DNA of 64,000 nucleotides, taken from positions 1 to 64,000 of the forward strand of contig NZ_JACETV010000012.1 in assembly GCF_013912375.1 (NCBI RefSeq). Direction: 5' to 3'. Under the pieces are notes generated by a model. It was not told the origin of the DNA, did no database searches, and saw nothing but the letters and a program-made list of their open reading frames with translations. Origin of the DNA: Emticicia sp. BO119. GTDB taxonomy: Bacteria > Bacteroidota > Bacteroidia > Cytophagales > Spirosomataceae. The position numbers and the translations under genes are program-made. Numbering within the stretch: the stretch's first letter is position 1; every line of letters begins with the position of its first letter. Positions 26,566-34,382 of this stretch are shown piece by piece.

Positions 26566-26653
26566 AAATTTTCAGAAATATTTGAAATTATTGACAATTT
26601 CATTAAATCCATACAAAGTGAATGTATGTAATTTTCAATAAATTCTGAAATTT
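26566..26653. repeat. Imperfect inverted repeat of about 24 bp
   Basis: Arms at about 26566-26592 and 26630-26653 pair with small offsets. A short inner stem, CATACA-aagtgaa-TGTATG (26610-26628), lies between them. It is very AT-rich and could be a decayed mobile palindromic element. Confidence 0.3.
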
Positions 26654-26706
26654 TAATTATTTATATAAATGTTGTGTTTTAATCAGATAATCTTTACATT
26701 ATATTA

Positions 26707-26750
26707 ACCGTGCCACGCCCTTGCTCGGACGAGTAGAGGCGTGGCACGGT
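26707..26750. repeat. GC-rich hairpin element
   Basis: ACCGTGCCACGCC (26707-26719) and GGCGTGGCACGGT (26738-26750) make a perfect 13-bp stem, with an inner CTCG-ga-CGAG. The GC content stands out sharply from its AT-rich surroundings. A short CCCC-ttta-GGGG follows near 26761. This looks like a REP-type element next to the amidohydrolase stop codon. Confidence 0.55.
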
Positions 26751-26785
26751 GGCTTTAGTTCCCCTTTAGGGGTTAGGGGCGGCTG

Positions 26786-29700
26786 TTAATCCTGCAACCC
26801 GGTAGTATTCGCAGGCTTCTCAAATGTCCACTCTGTACGAATCAACTTCTTCTGAGCCGGATAAACCTCATCCAACGTATTGGCATCATACACACGACCA
26901 TTCTTAATAACCATTTTCAAGGTATTCGAATTGCGTATATTCTCCAGCGGATTTTTATCCATAATCAACAAATCAGCCAGTTTACCTTTTTCGATACTGC
27001 CTAAATCCTGGTCTAAGCCAAGGGCTTTAGCCCCTAAAATAGTGGCCACTTTTAAGGCATCATGGTTTTTCATACCTCCGCTTTGCATCGACCACAACTC
27101 CCAGTGATAACCTAATCCCTGAAACTCCCCGTGACTACCAATTCCTGCCAATGAACCACTTTCTACCATCGATTTCATCGATTTCGCATGTTTCTGGAAA
27201 ACGTGTTCTTCGGGCATGAACCATGTACCTACCCGACGGGTTTTCTCTGCCAGTTCATCATAAGGCATAAAATTCTGCATCTTCTTGTCATGGTAGGGGT
27301 TCTCAGTCTCGAAATAATAGATTTCAGCAAAAGGCCCACCATATGATACCAATAGGGTAGGCGTAACGGCCATTTGCGAGTACGCAATACTTTTCACGAC
27401 ATCATTATACAATGGATACACTGGTATTGCATGTTCATGCCCCGGATAACCATCCAATAGGTTTGTCATATTCAGTTTATAATTCAAACCACCCTCGGTA
27501 GTAGGCATCAATTTCTGGTCTCTCGCAGCCTTGATAATCCACTGGCGGGTCTGGCGATTCCCTGTCAGATACATCTTGATATACTTCGAATTATAGTACT
27601 TGCTATACTGTTTCAAGGCATTGATAGCTCCAGTAGAATCCTTGATATTATACGCCCAGAAACCAACTCCCGGCCCTGTTGAGTAGATTCTTGGCCCTGC
27701 AATTTTACCTGCCTCTACCATATCACCATAGGTAAATACGTCCGTCGTAGCCGTTTGTGGGTCACGTGTTGTCGTTACACCATAGGCTAAGTTAGCGGCA
27801 TATACCCAAACCTGATTTTTCTGGATACCCCACTGCGGCCACATATGCGCGTGCGTATCCACAAAGCCCGGTATAACCGTCTTCCCTTTCACATCAATTA
27901 CTTTTGCTTTGCCCGTATTCTTAATTGTTCCGCTCTTGCCTATCTCCTTGATACGATTATTTTCTATCAGAATATCCCCGTTTTCAATCACTTCATTGCC
28001 TTTCATCGTAATCACGCGAGCACCTTTTAATAGCACCGCTCCCGATGGCATATCCCTGCTGAAATAGATTTTTATCTCCGTTTCCTCCGGTTTGTACTTC
28101 GGCTCTTCTTTCTTCACCGTTGCTTTCTTGGCATCTGTCACTTTCACGCTATCGGTTTTTATCTTGATAGTGTCCGATTTCGCTTTGTTCAACGAATCCG
28201 CCTTGCGTTTTTCTTCGGCTTTCTTCGCCACTTTCACACTATCATCAAAAGTCCTGGCTCTTTCCAGATCATACACAATATGGTAACGACCCAGCGACCA
28301 ATGCACTTTCTTCGAATCGCCCGACCAGGACGGAAACTCTCCTCCCAATTCAGTCAGCTTTTTAGCCGGAAACTGCGCCGAACCTGCATCCGCTACCGAG
28401 ATACTCACCGTTTTACCCGTCTTGGGTACATCGAGTGTATAAATCTCATTGTTAATCTGTGCCAATGCCTGGTCGCCATCAGGTGCCATAATAATCTGAG
28501 AAGCAGAAGAAGGTTTATTCACCTCCATCGCCTGAGCAGCTTTTTCCGACAGCATACAGTTATGTGCAAAATCTTCACCTTCAATGCTCATGCCGTAAGT
28601 TGTGATACCCGTTACTTTTACGTGCGTTTTTTCGTCTGTACCATCCCACTTAATAGATTCTAAAGTACCATCACCACCGCTCAGATAAATACGGTCTGCC
28701 TGACTACTCACAAAGTGAGGTGTAGAGCGGTTACGCGCTTTATCAATCACTGTCACACGGCCGCCATTGGCATCTATCCAACAAATATCATCTTCTGAAC
28801 TATTCGCCACCGGCCCGATCGACGATTTAAAATTTTGCAGACTGGTACGCAAAAATACAATGCGGTCGTTTTTCGGCGACCACACGGGCTGGCTGTACAA
28901 GGCCGATGCTTGCGTCAGTTTCTGCAAGTTAGGCGTACCTTCCACATTTACTTTATATAAATTTCCACCTTCAGGTGTCCAGGTCGTAAACACGAGATTT
29001 TTTCCATCGCCCGACCATGCTGGCTGCGCTTCCGTGAAATCATTGGTACTGATCAGTCTCGGTGTCCCATTCGGATAATCAGCCACATACAAACGATTCA
29101 AGGCTGTAAAGGCTAATTTCTTGCCATCAGGCGAAGCTACTGCATCGCGAATCTGGGTTATTAAAGCATGTGTAGTATCCGAAATCGGGTATTTAAATTC
29201 CAGTTGAGGTCCCATTTCTATTTCCATATCCACATTAAACGGAATCTCTACAGGTTTTTCACCGCTCACACCTATCTTGTAGATTTTACCGCCATAAGAG
29301 GCAATCAGTGCCTTATTATCGGGTGTAAAGGACATACCCGGCAAAACCCCCATCGTAGCGATAGACTCCTGATCGTCACGTTGAATAGGGTAGGCGAGCC
29401 ATTTTTCGTCGCCATTCTCTAAATCACGTAATATAAGACCTGTTTTGTCTTCGTAGCGATTCCCATATACCAGCCATTTACCATCACCCGAAAGTGTAGG
29501 CGTAAAGGCCGACCCGTATCTTGAGGTAATGGTGGTGCGCTTGGCATTATCACGGTCATATATCCCAATCTGGTATTGTGGCATCATGGCATTGTAGTTC
29601 CATGCCCCATTGCGTTGCGAGAAATAAATGTATCGGCCATCATGACCCACCGCCGCATCAATCGTTTTCAGGTTCGTCGGTGCATCAATCAATTGTACAC

Positions 29701-30277
29701 CGCCGCCACCGTTGTGGTGCACCATCCAGAGTTGTACGTTCATACGGCCTTTCGAATACACAATATACTTGCCGTCGGGTGTCCAGTCGGCTGAGGTAAA
29801 GTTCTGGTCACGGTCTTTCGTTACCTGCACCGTATCTTGTTTCTCAAAATCAATATACCATACGTTGTCTGACCCCGTGCGGTCAGAGATAAACAACAGC
29901 TTTTTGCCGTCAGGACTATAACGCGGATGCGTATCAAAAGCCATCCCCTTTGTTACATTGGTGGCCTTACCCCCCGCAAACGGAATGGTGAACAAATCGC
30001 CCATCATATCAAAGACAATCGTTTTGCTATCCGGACTCACATCGACCGACAACCATGTGCCCTCGGTGGTGTTCATACGCATGGTGCGCGACGCTTTCAG
30101 CGGCAAATCTTTGTAACGTATATACCTGGTGGTGTCTTTGGTTTGTTTGGTAGTATCCTGCAGCGAAAGCAAGAGCCGCGAAAAACTGCGACCTTTAGCA
30201 GCAAAGACACCAGCCACCACGCAGCACCCAATGCAAGCACTCATCAGGGCAGACTTCAAGGTAAGAGTAGGTTTCAT
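26786..30277 (-). CDS. Large secreted PD40 (TolB-like) propeller/amidohydrolase fusion protein
   Basis: The 1163-residue product has an N-terminal signal or anchor (residues about 10-28). A TolB-like propeller of PD40/WD40-like repeats spans about 60-700 (FSPDGK-type units: DTHPRYSPDGKKLLFISDRT, FTSADWTPDGKYIVYSKGRM). A Lys/Asp-rich linker (about 690-760) follows, then an amidohydrolase domain (about 770-1150) with the metal motif GFVDTHAHMWPQW and the closing motif IEKGKLADLLIMDKNPL. Such fusions are common in Bacteroidota and are probably periplasmic or surface hydrolases of peptides or lactams. It is visibly richer in G and C than its neighbours (one 60-base line at 28681 holds 29 G+C). 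Confidence 0.9.
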   Translation of the reverse strand: MKPTLTLKSALMSACIGCCVVAGVFAAKGRSFSRLLLSLQDTTKQTKDTTRYIRYKDLPLKASRTMRMNTTEGTWLSVDVSPDSKTIVFDMMGDLFTIPFAGGKATNVTKGMAFDTHPRYSPDGKKLLFISDRTGSDNVWYIDFEKQDTVQVTKDRDQNFTSADWTPDGKYIVYSKGRMNVQLWMVHHNGGGGVQLIDAPTNLKTIDAAVGHDGRYIYFSQRNGAWNYNAMMPQYQIGIYDRDNAKRTTITSRYGSAFTPTLSGDGKWLVYGNRYEDKTGLILRDLENGDEKWLAYPIQRDDQESIATMGVLPGMSFTPDNKALIASYGGKIYKIGVSGEKPVEIPFNVDMEIEMGPQLEFKYPISDTTHALITQIRDAVASPDGKKLAFTALNRLYVADYPNGTPRLISTNDFTEAQPAWSGDGKNLVFTTWTPEGGNLYKVNVEGTPNLQKLTQASALYSQPVWSPKNDRIVFLRTSLQNFKSSIGPVANSSEDDICWIDANGGRVTVIDKARNRSTPHFVSSQADRIYLSGGDGTLESIKWDGTDEKTHVKVTGITTYGMSIEGEDFAHNCMLSEKAAQAMEVNKPSSASQIIMAPDGDQALAQINNEIYTLDVPKTGKTVSISVADAGSAQFPAKKLTELGGEFPSWSGDSKKVHWSLGRYHIVYDLERARTFDDSVKVAKKAEEKRKADSLNKAKSDTIKIKTDSVKVTDAKKATVKKEEPKYKPEETEIKIYFSRDMPSGAVLLKGARVITMKGNEVIENGDILIENNRIKEIGKSGTIKNTGKAKVIDVKGKTVIPGFVDTHAHMWPQWGIQKNQVWVYAANLAYGVTTTRDPQTATTDVFTYGDMVEAGKIAGPRIYSTGPGVGFWAYNIKDSTGAINALKQYSKYYNSKYIKMYLTGNRQTRQWIIKAARDQKLMPTTEGGLNYKLNMTNLLDGYPGHEHAIPVYPLYNDVVKSIAYSQMAVTPTLLVSYGGPFAEIYYFETENPYHDKKMQNFMPYDELAEKTRRVGTWFMPEEHVFQKHAKSMKSMVESGSLAGIGSHGEFQGLGYHWELWSMQSGGMKNHDALKVATILGAKALGLDQDLGSIEKGKLADLLIMDKNPLENIRNSNTLKMVIKNGRVYDANTLDEVYPAQKKLIRTEWTFEKPANTTGLQD

Positions 30278-30425
30278 TTAAGAGTAGTTTTTTTATAGAA
30301 GTGTTTTTTGGTAAAAATATTAATTTTTTTGGTGAAATGGGTGGTGTTATAGGGAAATAATATGACTAAAAAGTATGGAACTTTACCTTTATTATTTTGA
30401 TGCCTTTAAATAAATGTTAATATAA

Positions 30426-30458
30426 CTTGATTTTTTATTAATATTTTTTGTATCCTTG
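30426..30458 (+). promoter_or_regulatory. Probable promoter of the nuclease cassette
   Basis: CTTG at 30426-30429, a 21-base spacer, then TATCCTTG at 30451-30458, one mismatch from TAnnTTTG. Predicted transcription starts near 30465, leaving a leader of about 108 bases. Confidence 0.4.
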
Positions 30459-30468
30459 TAACTATTCC

Positions 30469-30537
30469 ATGAAAACAAGCTATAAAAATGGCTTTTGTAA
30501 AAGTAAATCTCTTACAAAAGTAAAGGAACGCGTATAA
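30469..30537 (+). CDS. Possible 22-residue leader ORF ahead of the nuclease cassette
   Basis: An ATG just after the predicted transcription start opens 22 codons (MKTSYKNGFCKSKSLTKVKE...) and ends 35 bases before the HsdR-N-like gene. The inverted repeat at 30492-30520 falls inside it. It could be a regulatory leader peptide or chance. Confidence 0.2.
   Translation: MKTSYKNGFCKSKSLTKVKERV
30492..30520. promoter_or_regulatory. Inverted repeat with 11-base spacer in the cassette leader
   Basis: CTTTTGTAA (30492-30500) and TTACAAAAG (30512-30520) are exact complements separated by 11 bases, so the half-site centres are 20 bp apart. It may be an operator or an RNA hairpin in the leader. Confidence 0.4.
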
Positions 30538-30572
30538 CCTATTTTATTTTTAACCTAAAACAACCAAATGCT

Positions 30573-31640
30573 ATGGACTTTAAAGACCAGATTAAACAAT
30601 TTAGTGAGAGAGTTACTAAATTGAAAGACAATATTCATACAGAAGAAGCTACAAAAAATGCTTTTATTATGCCTTTTCTTCAAGTCTTAGGATATGACGT
30701 ATTTAATCCACTTGAAGTAGTACCAGAGTTTATATGTGATATTGGAACAAAAAAAGGAGAGAAAATTGATTATGCAATTTTTAGAGATAACGACCCCATT
30801 ATATTGGTTGAATGTAAGCATTGGAAGCAAAATCTAAGTATCCATGACGGACAATTGTTAAGATACTTTCATGTATCTAAAGCTAAATTTGCAATCTTAA
30901 CTAATGGATTAATTTTTAGATTTTATACAGATTTGGTTGAACCGAATAAAATGGATGAAAAACCATTTTTAGAGTTTAATATTGAAGAGATTAAAGATGG
31001 ACAAATTGAAAAATTAAGAGATTTTCATAAAGCATACTTTGACAGTAATAGTATCTATCAATCTGCAAGTGAACTTAAATATATTAATGAAATCAGACAA
31101 TTAGTATTGCAAGAGTTACAAGAACCTAACGATGAATTTGTAAGATATTTTGCCAAGCAAGTTTATCCTAATATGGTAACTGCTAAAGTAATAGATGCTT
31201 TTCGTCCATTAGTCAAGCGTACTTTCGCCAATGTCATTAATGATACATTAAATGATAGGCTAAAATCTGCCATTACTCCTGATAATGCTTCTATTGTAGT
31301 AGAAGAACCGGTACAACAAATTTCTATTCCAACCGAACCAGAAGATAAAATTATTACTACAGCCGAAGAACTTGAAGCTTTTTACATTGTAAGGTCAATA
31401 TTAAGAACTACTGTCCCAGTTAACAGGATAACGTATCGCGATGCACAGTCATACTTCGCTGTTTTTTTAGATGATAATAATAGAAAACCTATTTGTAGAT
31501 TGTACTTAAATAACCCTAACAAAAAATATATAGCTACTTTTGATGCAGATAAGAAAGAACTAAAAGCAGAAATTAAAACACTTGATGATATATATAGTCA
31601 ATCAGGTGAGTTGGAGAAGACGGTTGGGTATTATTTGTAG
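30573..31640 (+). CDS. Stand-alone HsdR N-terminal-type restriction nuclease
   Basis: The 355-residue protein begins with the type I restriction HsdR-N-like domain: EEATKNAFIMPFLQVLGYDV (about 24-43), then the PD-(D/E)xK core with D66 in KIDYAIF and E80-C-K82 in ILVECKHWKQ. No helicase or translocase motor is present, and no methylase or specificity subunit lies nearby, so it is not a classic type I enzyme. The C-terminal 85 residues (TTAEELEAFYIVRSIL, then RDAQSYFAVFLDDNNRKPIC) recur in stand-alone members of this family. It would cut DNA or RNA. It is the first of three closely spaced AT-rich genes (gaps of 49 and 36 bases). Confidence 0.87.
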   Translation: MDFKDQIKQFSERVTKLKDNIHTEEATKNAFIMPFLQVLGYDVFNPLEVVPEFICDIGTKKGEKIDYAIFRDNDPIILVECKHWKQNLSIHDGQLLRYFHVSKAKFAILTNGLIFRFYTDLVEPNKMDEKPFLEFNIEEIKDGQIEKLRDFHKAYFDSNSIYQSASELKYINEIRQLVLQELQEPNDEFVRYFAKQVYPNMVTAKVIDAFRPLVKRTFANVINDTLNDRLKSAITPDNASIVVEEPVQQISIPTEPEDKIITTAEELEAFYIVRSILRTTVPVNRITYRDAQSYFAVFLDDNNRKPICRLYLNNPNKKYIATFDADKKELKAEIKTLDDIYSQSGELEKTVGYYL

Positions 31641-31688
31641 TATCTTATCTATTTTAATAAAACAATACTCTATATAAAGCAAGTAGGA

Positions 31689-32435
31689 ATGAATTTACCA
31701 GATTGGAAATACAATTATCTAATTAGACAATTGCAAAGAACGTTTTACAAAGCGCATGAAAATTTTCTTATTAATTCTCTATTTCACGACGACAGGCTAA
31801 TCAACTTAAAGCCATTAACACAGTATTATGTAAAAACAAAAGATAATAATTATTATTTCATTGATTTATTCTATCCTCAAATCAATCTAGCAATTGAGAT
31901 AGATGAGGCTCCTCATGAAGTTAAAGGTGAAATTGATTTATTACGTCAGAGTGAAATCGAGAATATTTTAAGATGTGAATTTTGCAGAATCAGAATTTCT
32001 GCAAATAAAATTGCAGAACAAATTATTGAAATTAAAGAAATAATTCTCAAACTTATTAAAGAATCAGAAAATAATAATACTTGGAAAAAGTGGATTGAGC
32101 CCAAATTAATTTCACTTTCAATTTTAAAACAGGACTATAATAATACTCTCTTTGTTAAAATAAGTGGAGAGATTCATCCTGATAGATTGCTTGAGAGACA
32201 GACAGGTTGGTGGAAAATCGCAAACCATAAAGTATCACATATACGTCAAGCTATAATTATTCATGATGGTATAGTTGAAAGAGTTTTTACAAATCTTAAG
32301 TTTAAAAATAGCGCAGATGGGAAATGGGGTTTTGATGGAGATGAAATAGTAAATCACATTTTACTTGATTCTATTATATTAGATTGGAAATTCCAGCAGA
32401 CTAAGCAATATTCAAAAGTATTATATTCTGATTAA
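31689..32435 (+). CDS. Vsr/DUF559-like nuclease with a C-terminal recognition-type domain
   Basis: In this 248-residue protein, residues about 45-125 carry the Vsr/DUF559-like PD-(D/E)xK layout: D59 in YFIDLFYP, then AIEIDEAPHEV with E70, D72 and H76, D83, R86 and the helix E89/E91. Residues about 155-240 form a second domain with the pattern RQTGWWKI (170-177), then AIIIHDGIVERVF and GKWGFDGDEI. This resembles the EVE/PUA-like modules that accompany restriction-type nucleases; that resemblance is my inference from the W-W-K, GIVxxVF and WGFDG pattern. Together they suggest a nuclease tethered to a nucleic-acid reader. The gene is very AT-rich (one line at 32041 holds 15 G+C of 60). Confidence 0.78.
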   Translation: MNLPDWKYNYLIRQLQRTFYKAHENFLINSLFHDDRLINLKPLTQYYVKTKDNNYYFIDLFYPQINLAIEIDEAPHEVKGEIDLLRQSEIENILRCEFCRIRISANKIAEQIIEIKEIILKLIKESENNNTWKKWIEPKLISLSILKQDYNNTLFVKISGEIHPDRLLERQTGWWKIANHKVSHIRQAIIIHDGIVERVFTNLKFKNSADGKWGFDGDEIVNHILLDSIILDWKFQQTKQYSKVLYSD

Positions 32436-32471
32436 ATCTTAAAAAACAAATGATTGTAATACATTAAAGTT

Positions 32472-32792
32472 ATGACAATTGAACATTTACAAAAAGCTAT
32501 TGAAGTTTGTAATGAAGGAAACGTAAAATTTAATACAGGAATAACGCGTTCTTTCTTATATGAAAAAAAATGGTATCCATTAAGAGCAGTTATCAATTAT
32601 GCTGCGTTCCTAGCAAAAGAGAAAAGTAATTTGACAACTGACCAAGCACTTGTTAAATTAACTAATCTACAGGTCTGGACAAAAATAAAAAGTGTTTATT
32701 TCTCAAATGCTTTTCCTGTTATCTTAAGTCAAATAGAATTAATCAAAGAAGTAAACTATTTGTCAAAAAAGATAGATGCTTTAACAAGTTGA
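32472..32792 (+). CDS. Small ScoMcrA N-terminal head-like protein
   Basis: The 106-residue protein has the pattern HLQKAIEVCNEGN, then ITRSFLYEKKWYPLRAVINYAA, then a helical end. The Y-P-x-(K/R)-A-(I/V)-x-x-x-A element after a short basic strand is typical of the N-terminal head domain of ScoMcrA-like type IV restriction enzymes, where it precedes an SRA or HNH module. Here it stands alone, with no nuclease domain attached. The assignment is by pattern and is not certain. It is the third gene of the AT-rich cassette, 36 bases after the Vsr-like gene, and probably works with it. Confidence 0.6.
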   Translation: MTIEHLQKAIEVCNEGNVKFNTGITRSFLYEKKWYPLRAVINYAAFLAKEKSNLTTDQALVKLTNLQVWTKIKSVYFSNAFPVILSQIELIKEVNYLSKKIDALTS

Positions 32793-32828
32793 ATCTTAGT
32801 AATAAATTAAAGTTTTATAAATCCCCCC

Positions 32829-33404
32829 ATGCACTCACTCCTCTCCCAAATAAAAAACTGCAAGATATGCGAACAGCATCTGGCGAGTGGAGTAAATCCG
32901 GTAGTAGAAGCAAGTACAAACAGTAAAATCGTAATAGTAGGCCAGGCACCCGGTAGAATCGTACATAACTCCGGCATCCCGTGGAATGATAAGAGTGGAG
33001 ATAATCTGCGGTCGTGGTTGGGTGTCGATAAATCTACTTTCTATAATACCAACCTCTTCGCCGTAATACCCATGGGCTTCTGCTACCCCGGCACAGGCAA
33101 ATCCGGAGACCTACCCCCACGCCCCGAATGTGCCCCACAATGGCACCGCCAATTATTAAACCAGATGCCTAATGTAGAACTCATGCTACTGGTAGGTCAA
33201 TATGCCCAGAATTATTACTTAAGCACAAAAGTCAAAAACACGCTCACCGAAACTGTCAAACATTATAAGGAGTATCTGCCTCAATTTTTTCCATTGCCGC
33301 ACCCCTCACCAAGAAACAACATCTGGCAGGCTAAAAATGAATGGTTTGGCAGAGAGGTGTTACCGGAATTGAAGGGGGTAGTAGATAGGATATTAAGACA
33401 ATGA
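32829..33404 (+). CDS. Uracil-DNA glycosylase family protein
   Basis: The 191-residue protein has the UDG-superfamily motif GQAPGR (38-43), where family 4/5 enzymes have GExPG, and the second motif LPHPSPRN near residue 155. Cys11 and Cys14 (CKIC) together with the two Cys of FCYPGTGKSGDLPPRPEC could hold a 4Fe-4S cluster as in family 4 UDGs. It removes uracil or another damaged base from DNA. Composition is G+C-rich (one line at 33061 holds 37 of 60), unlike the cassette immediately upstream, so it may predate that insertion. Confidence 0.85.
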   Translation: MHSLLSQIKNCKICEQHLASGVNPVVEASTNSKIVIVGQAPGRIVHNSGIPWNDKSGDNLRSWLGVDKSTFYNTNLFAVIPMGFCYPGTGKSGDLPPRPECAPQWHRQLLNQMPNVELMLLVGQYAQNYYLSTKVKNTLTETVKHYKEYLPQFFPLPHPSPRNNIWQAKNEWFGREVLPELKGVVDRILRQ

Positions 33405-33463
33405 CTAAATGGGAATATCTTGATTAAAATGAGAGATTTAAATTCTTCTTTAGGGATTTAGGG

Positions 33464-34288
33464 CTATATCCGATAATAAGGCAATAGTAGAGCTGGCTCA
33501 AACCCTAATTTCTGTGCTAATACATAAGAGCCTGTATTTTCTAAGCGGCAAGCCCAGATGGGCTCTAAATTATTTGCCAGACAATAGTCAATAAGAGCAG
33601 CACAAACTTTCTGCGCCAGGCCTTTGCCTCTGAATTGTGGCACGGTTTCGATACCCAGTTCCAACTGATTTCCTTCCACGAACGATGAGAAGGCTGTGGC
33701 GGCTAATTGCTGTTCATAATACAGGCAATAGGCTATGCCGTTTTGTTTGAAATCGTCTGCTGAATCCCAAAAGTAACGAGGAACTACGCTGCCTGTCATC
33801 TGGTTGTATGCCTGCTGTGTATGCTGAATAATTTTAATTTTTGAGTTAGCATCAGGCTGGTTTATACCTGAATACTTTTCGTGATTGAATCTGAAATTGA
33901 CTCTGGTGTTACGTTCAACTACGCCTTTGGTTAACTGTCGGATATTAACAGCCGAATCAATTAACTTATCCTGAAATAAGTCTTTCAGTACAGCCTCCCA
34001 CTCAGCAGGATATATCTGTACCCATTCATGATTATTCCGCTTATCATGGGTATTTAAGGCATATGCTTTAAAGGCGGTGTTAAATGCCTCATTGGTGGTA
34101 TTGCCCATCAGTAAAGACATACCATAGCTATGTATTATATAGAATGTTTCTGGATTCTCTTTTTCATCGGCATATACTCTGCCAGCTACGCGCTTGTCTA
34201 TTACTGCCTGGGCAAATAGCTTATTGAAAGGTAATGCTTTCAGATAGGGTTCGGCTTTGTAATAATGGTCTGTATTCAGAAGTATCAT
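33464..34288 (-). CDS. GNAT-family acetyltransferase (GNAT_acetyltran type)
   Basis: The 274-residue protein has the two-part layout of the GNAT_acetyltran group: an N-terminal domain of about 140 residues (YIIHSYGMSLLMGNTTNEAF) and a C-terminal GNAT core. The core includes VPRYFWDSADDFKQNGIAYC, the acetyl-CoA loop QFRGKGLAQKVCAALIDYC (near 222-240) and the end motif LENTGSYVLAQKLGFEP. The acceptor is unknown; some relatives acetylate antibiotics such as zwittermicin. It lies downstream of the ABC operon on the same strand, with a gap of about 95 bases. Confidence 0.87.
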   Translation of the reverse strand: MILLNTDHYYKAEPYLKALPFNKLFAQAVIDKRVAGRVYADEKENPETFYIIHSYGMSLLMGNTTNEAFNTAFKAYALNTHDKRNNHEWVQIYPAEWEAVLKDLFQDKLIDSAVNIRQLTKGVVERNTRVNFRFNHEKYSGINQPDANSKIKIIQHTQQAYNQMTGSVVPRYFWDSADDFKQNGIAYCLYYEQQLAATAFSSFVEGNQLELGIETVPQFRGKGLAQKVCAALIDYCLANNLEPIWACRLENTGSYVLAQKLGFEPALLLPYYRI

Positions 34289-34382
34289 AGTGTAAAATTA
34301 CGTCTCTTCTACTAAAAATCAGTAAAAGAGACCTAATTTTGTTTTCAGGGTACAGGATATGTTTTAAAGAAACAATATGTGC

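Larger units (their letters stand above)
26390..26785. other. Intergenic stretch dense in palindromes
   Basis: The roughly 400 bases between the antiporter and the amidohydrolase contain no plausible gene. They hold a perfect 16-bp palindrome, a long imperfect inverted repeat and a GC-rich hairpin, listed separately. Confidence 0.7.

Noticed and set aside
28280-28663. Long open frames on the plus strand opposite the amidohydrolase gene
   Set aside because: They are shadows of a G+C-richer gene, which has fewer stop codons on its opposite strand; the products contain no domain and are rich in Arg, Cys and His.
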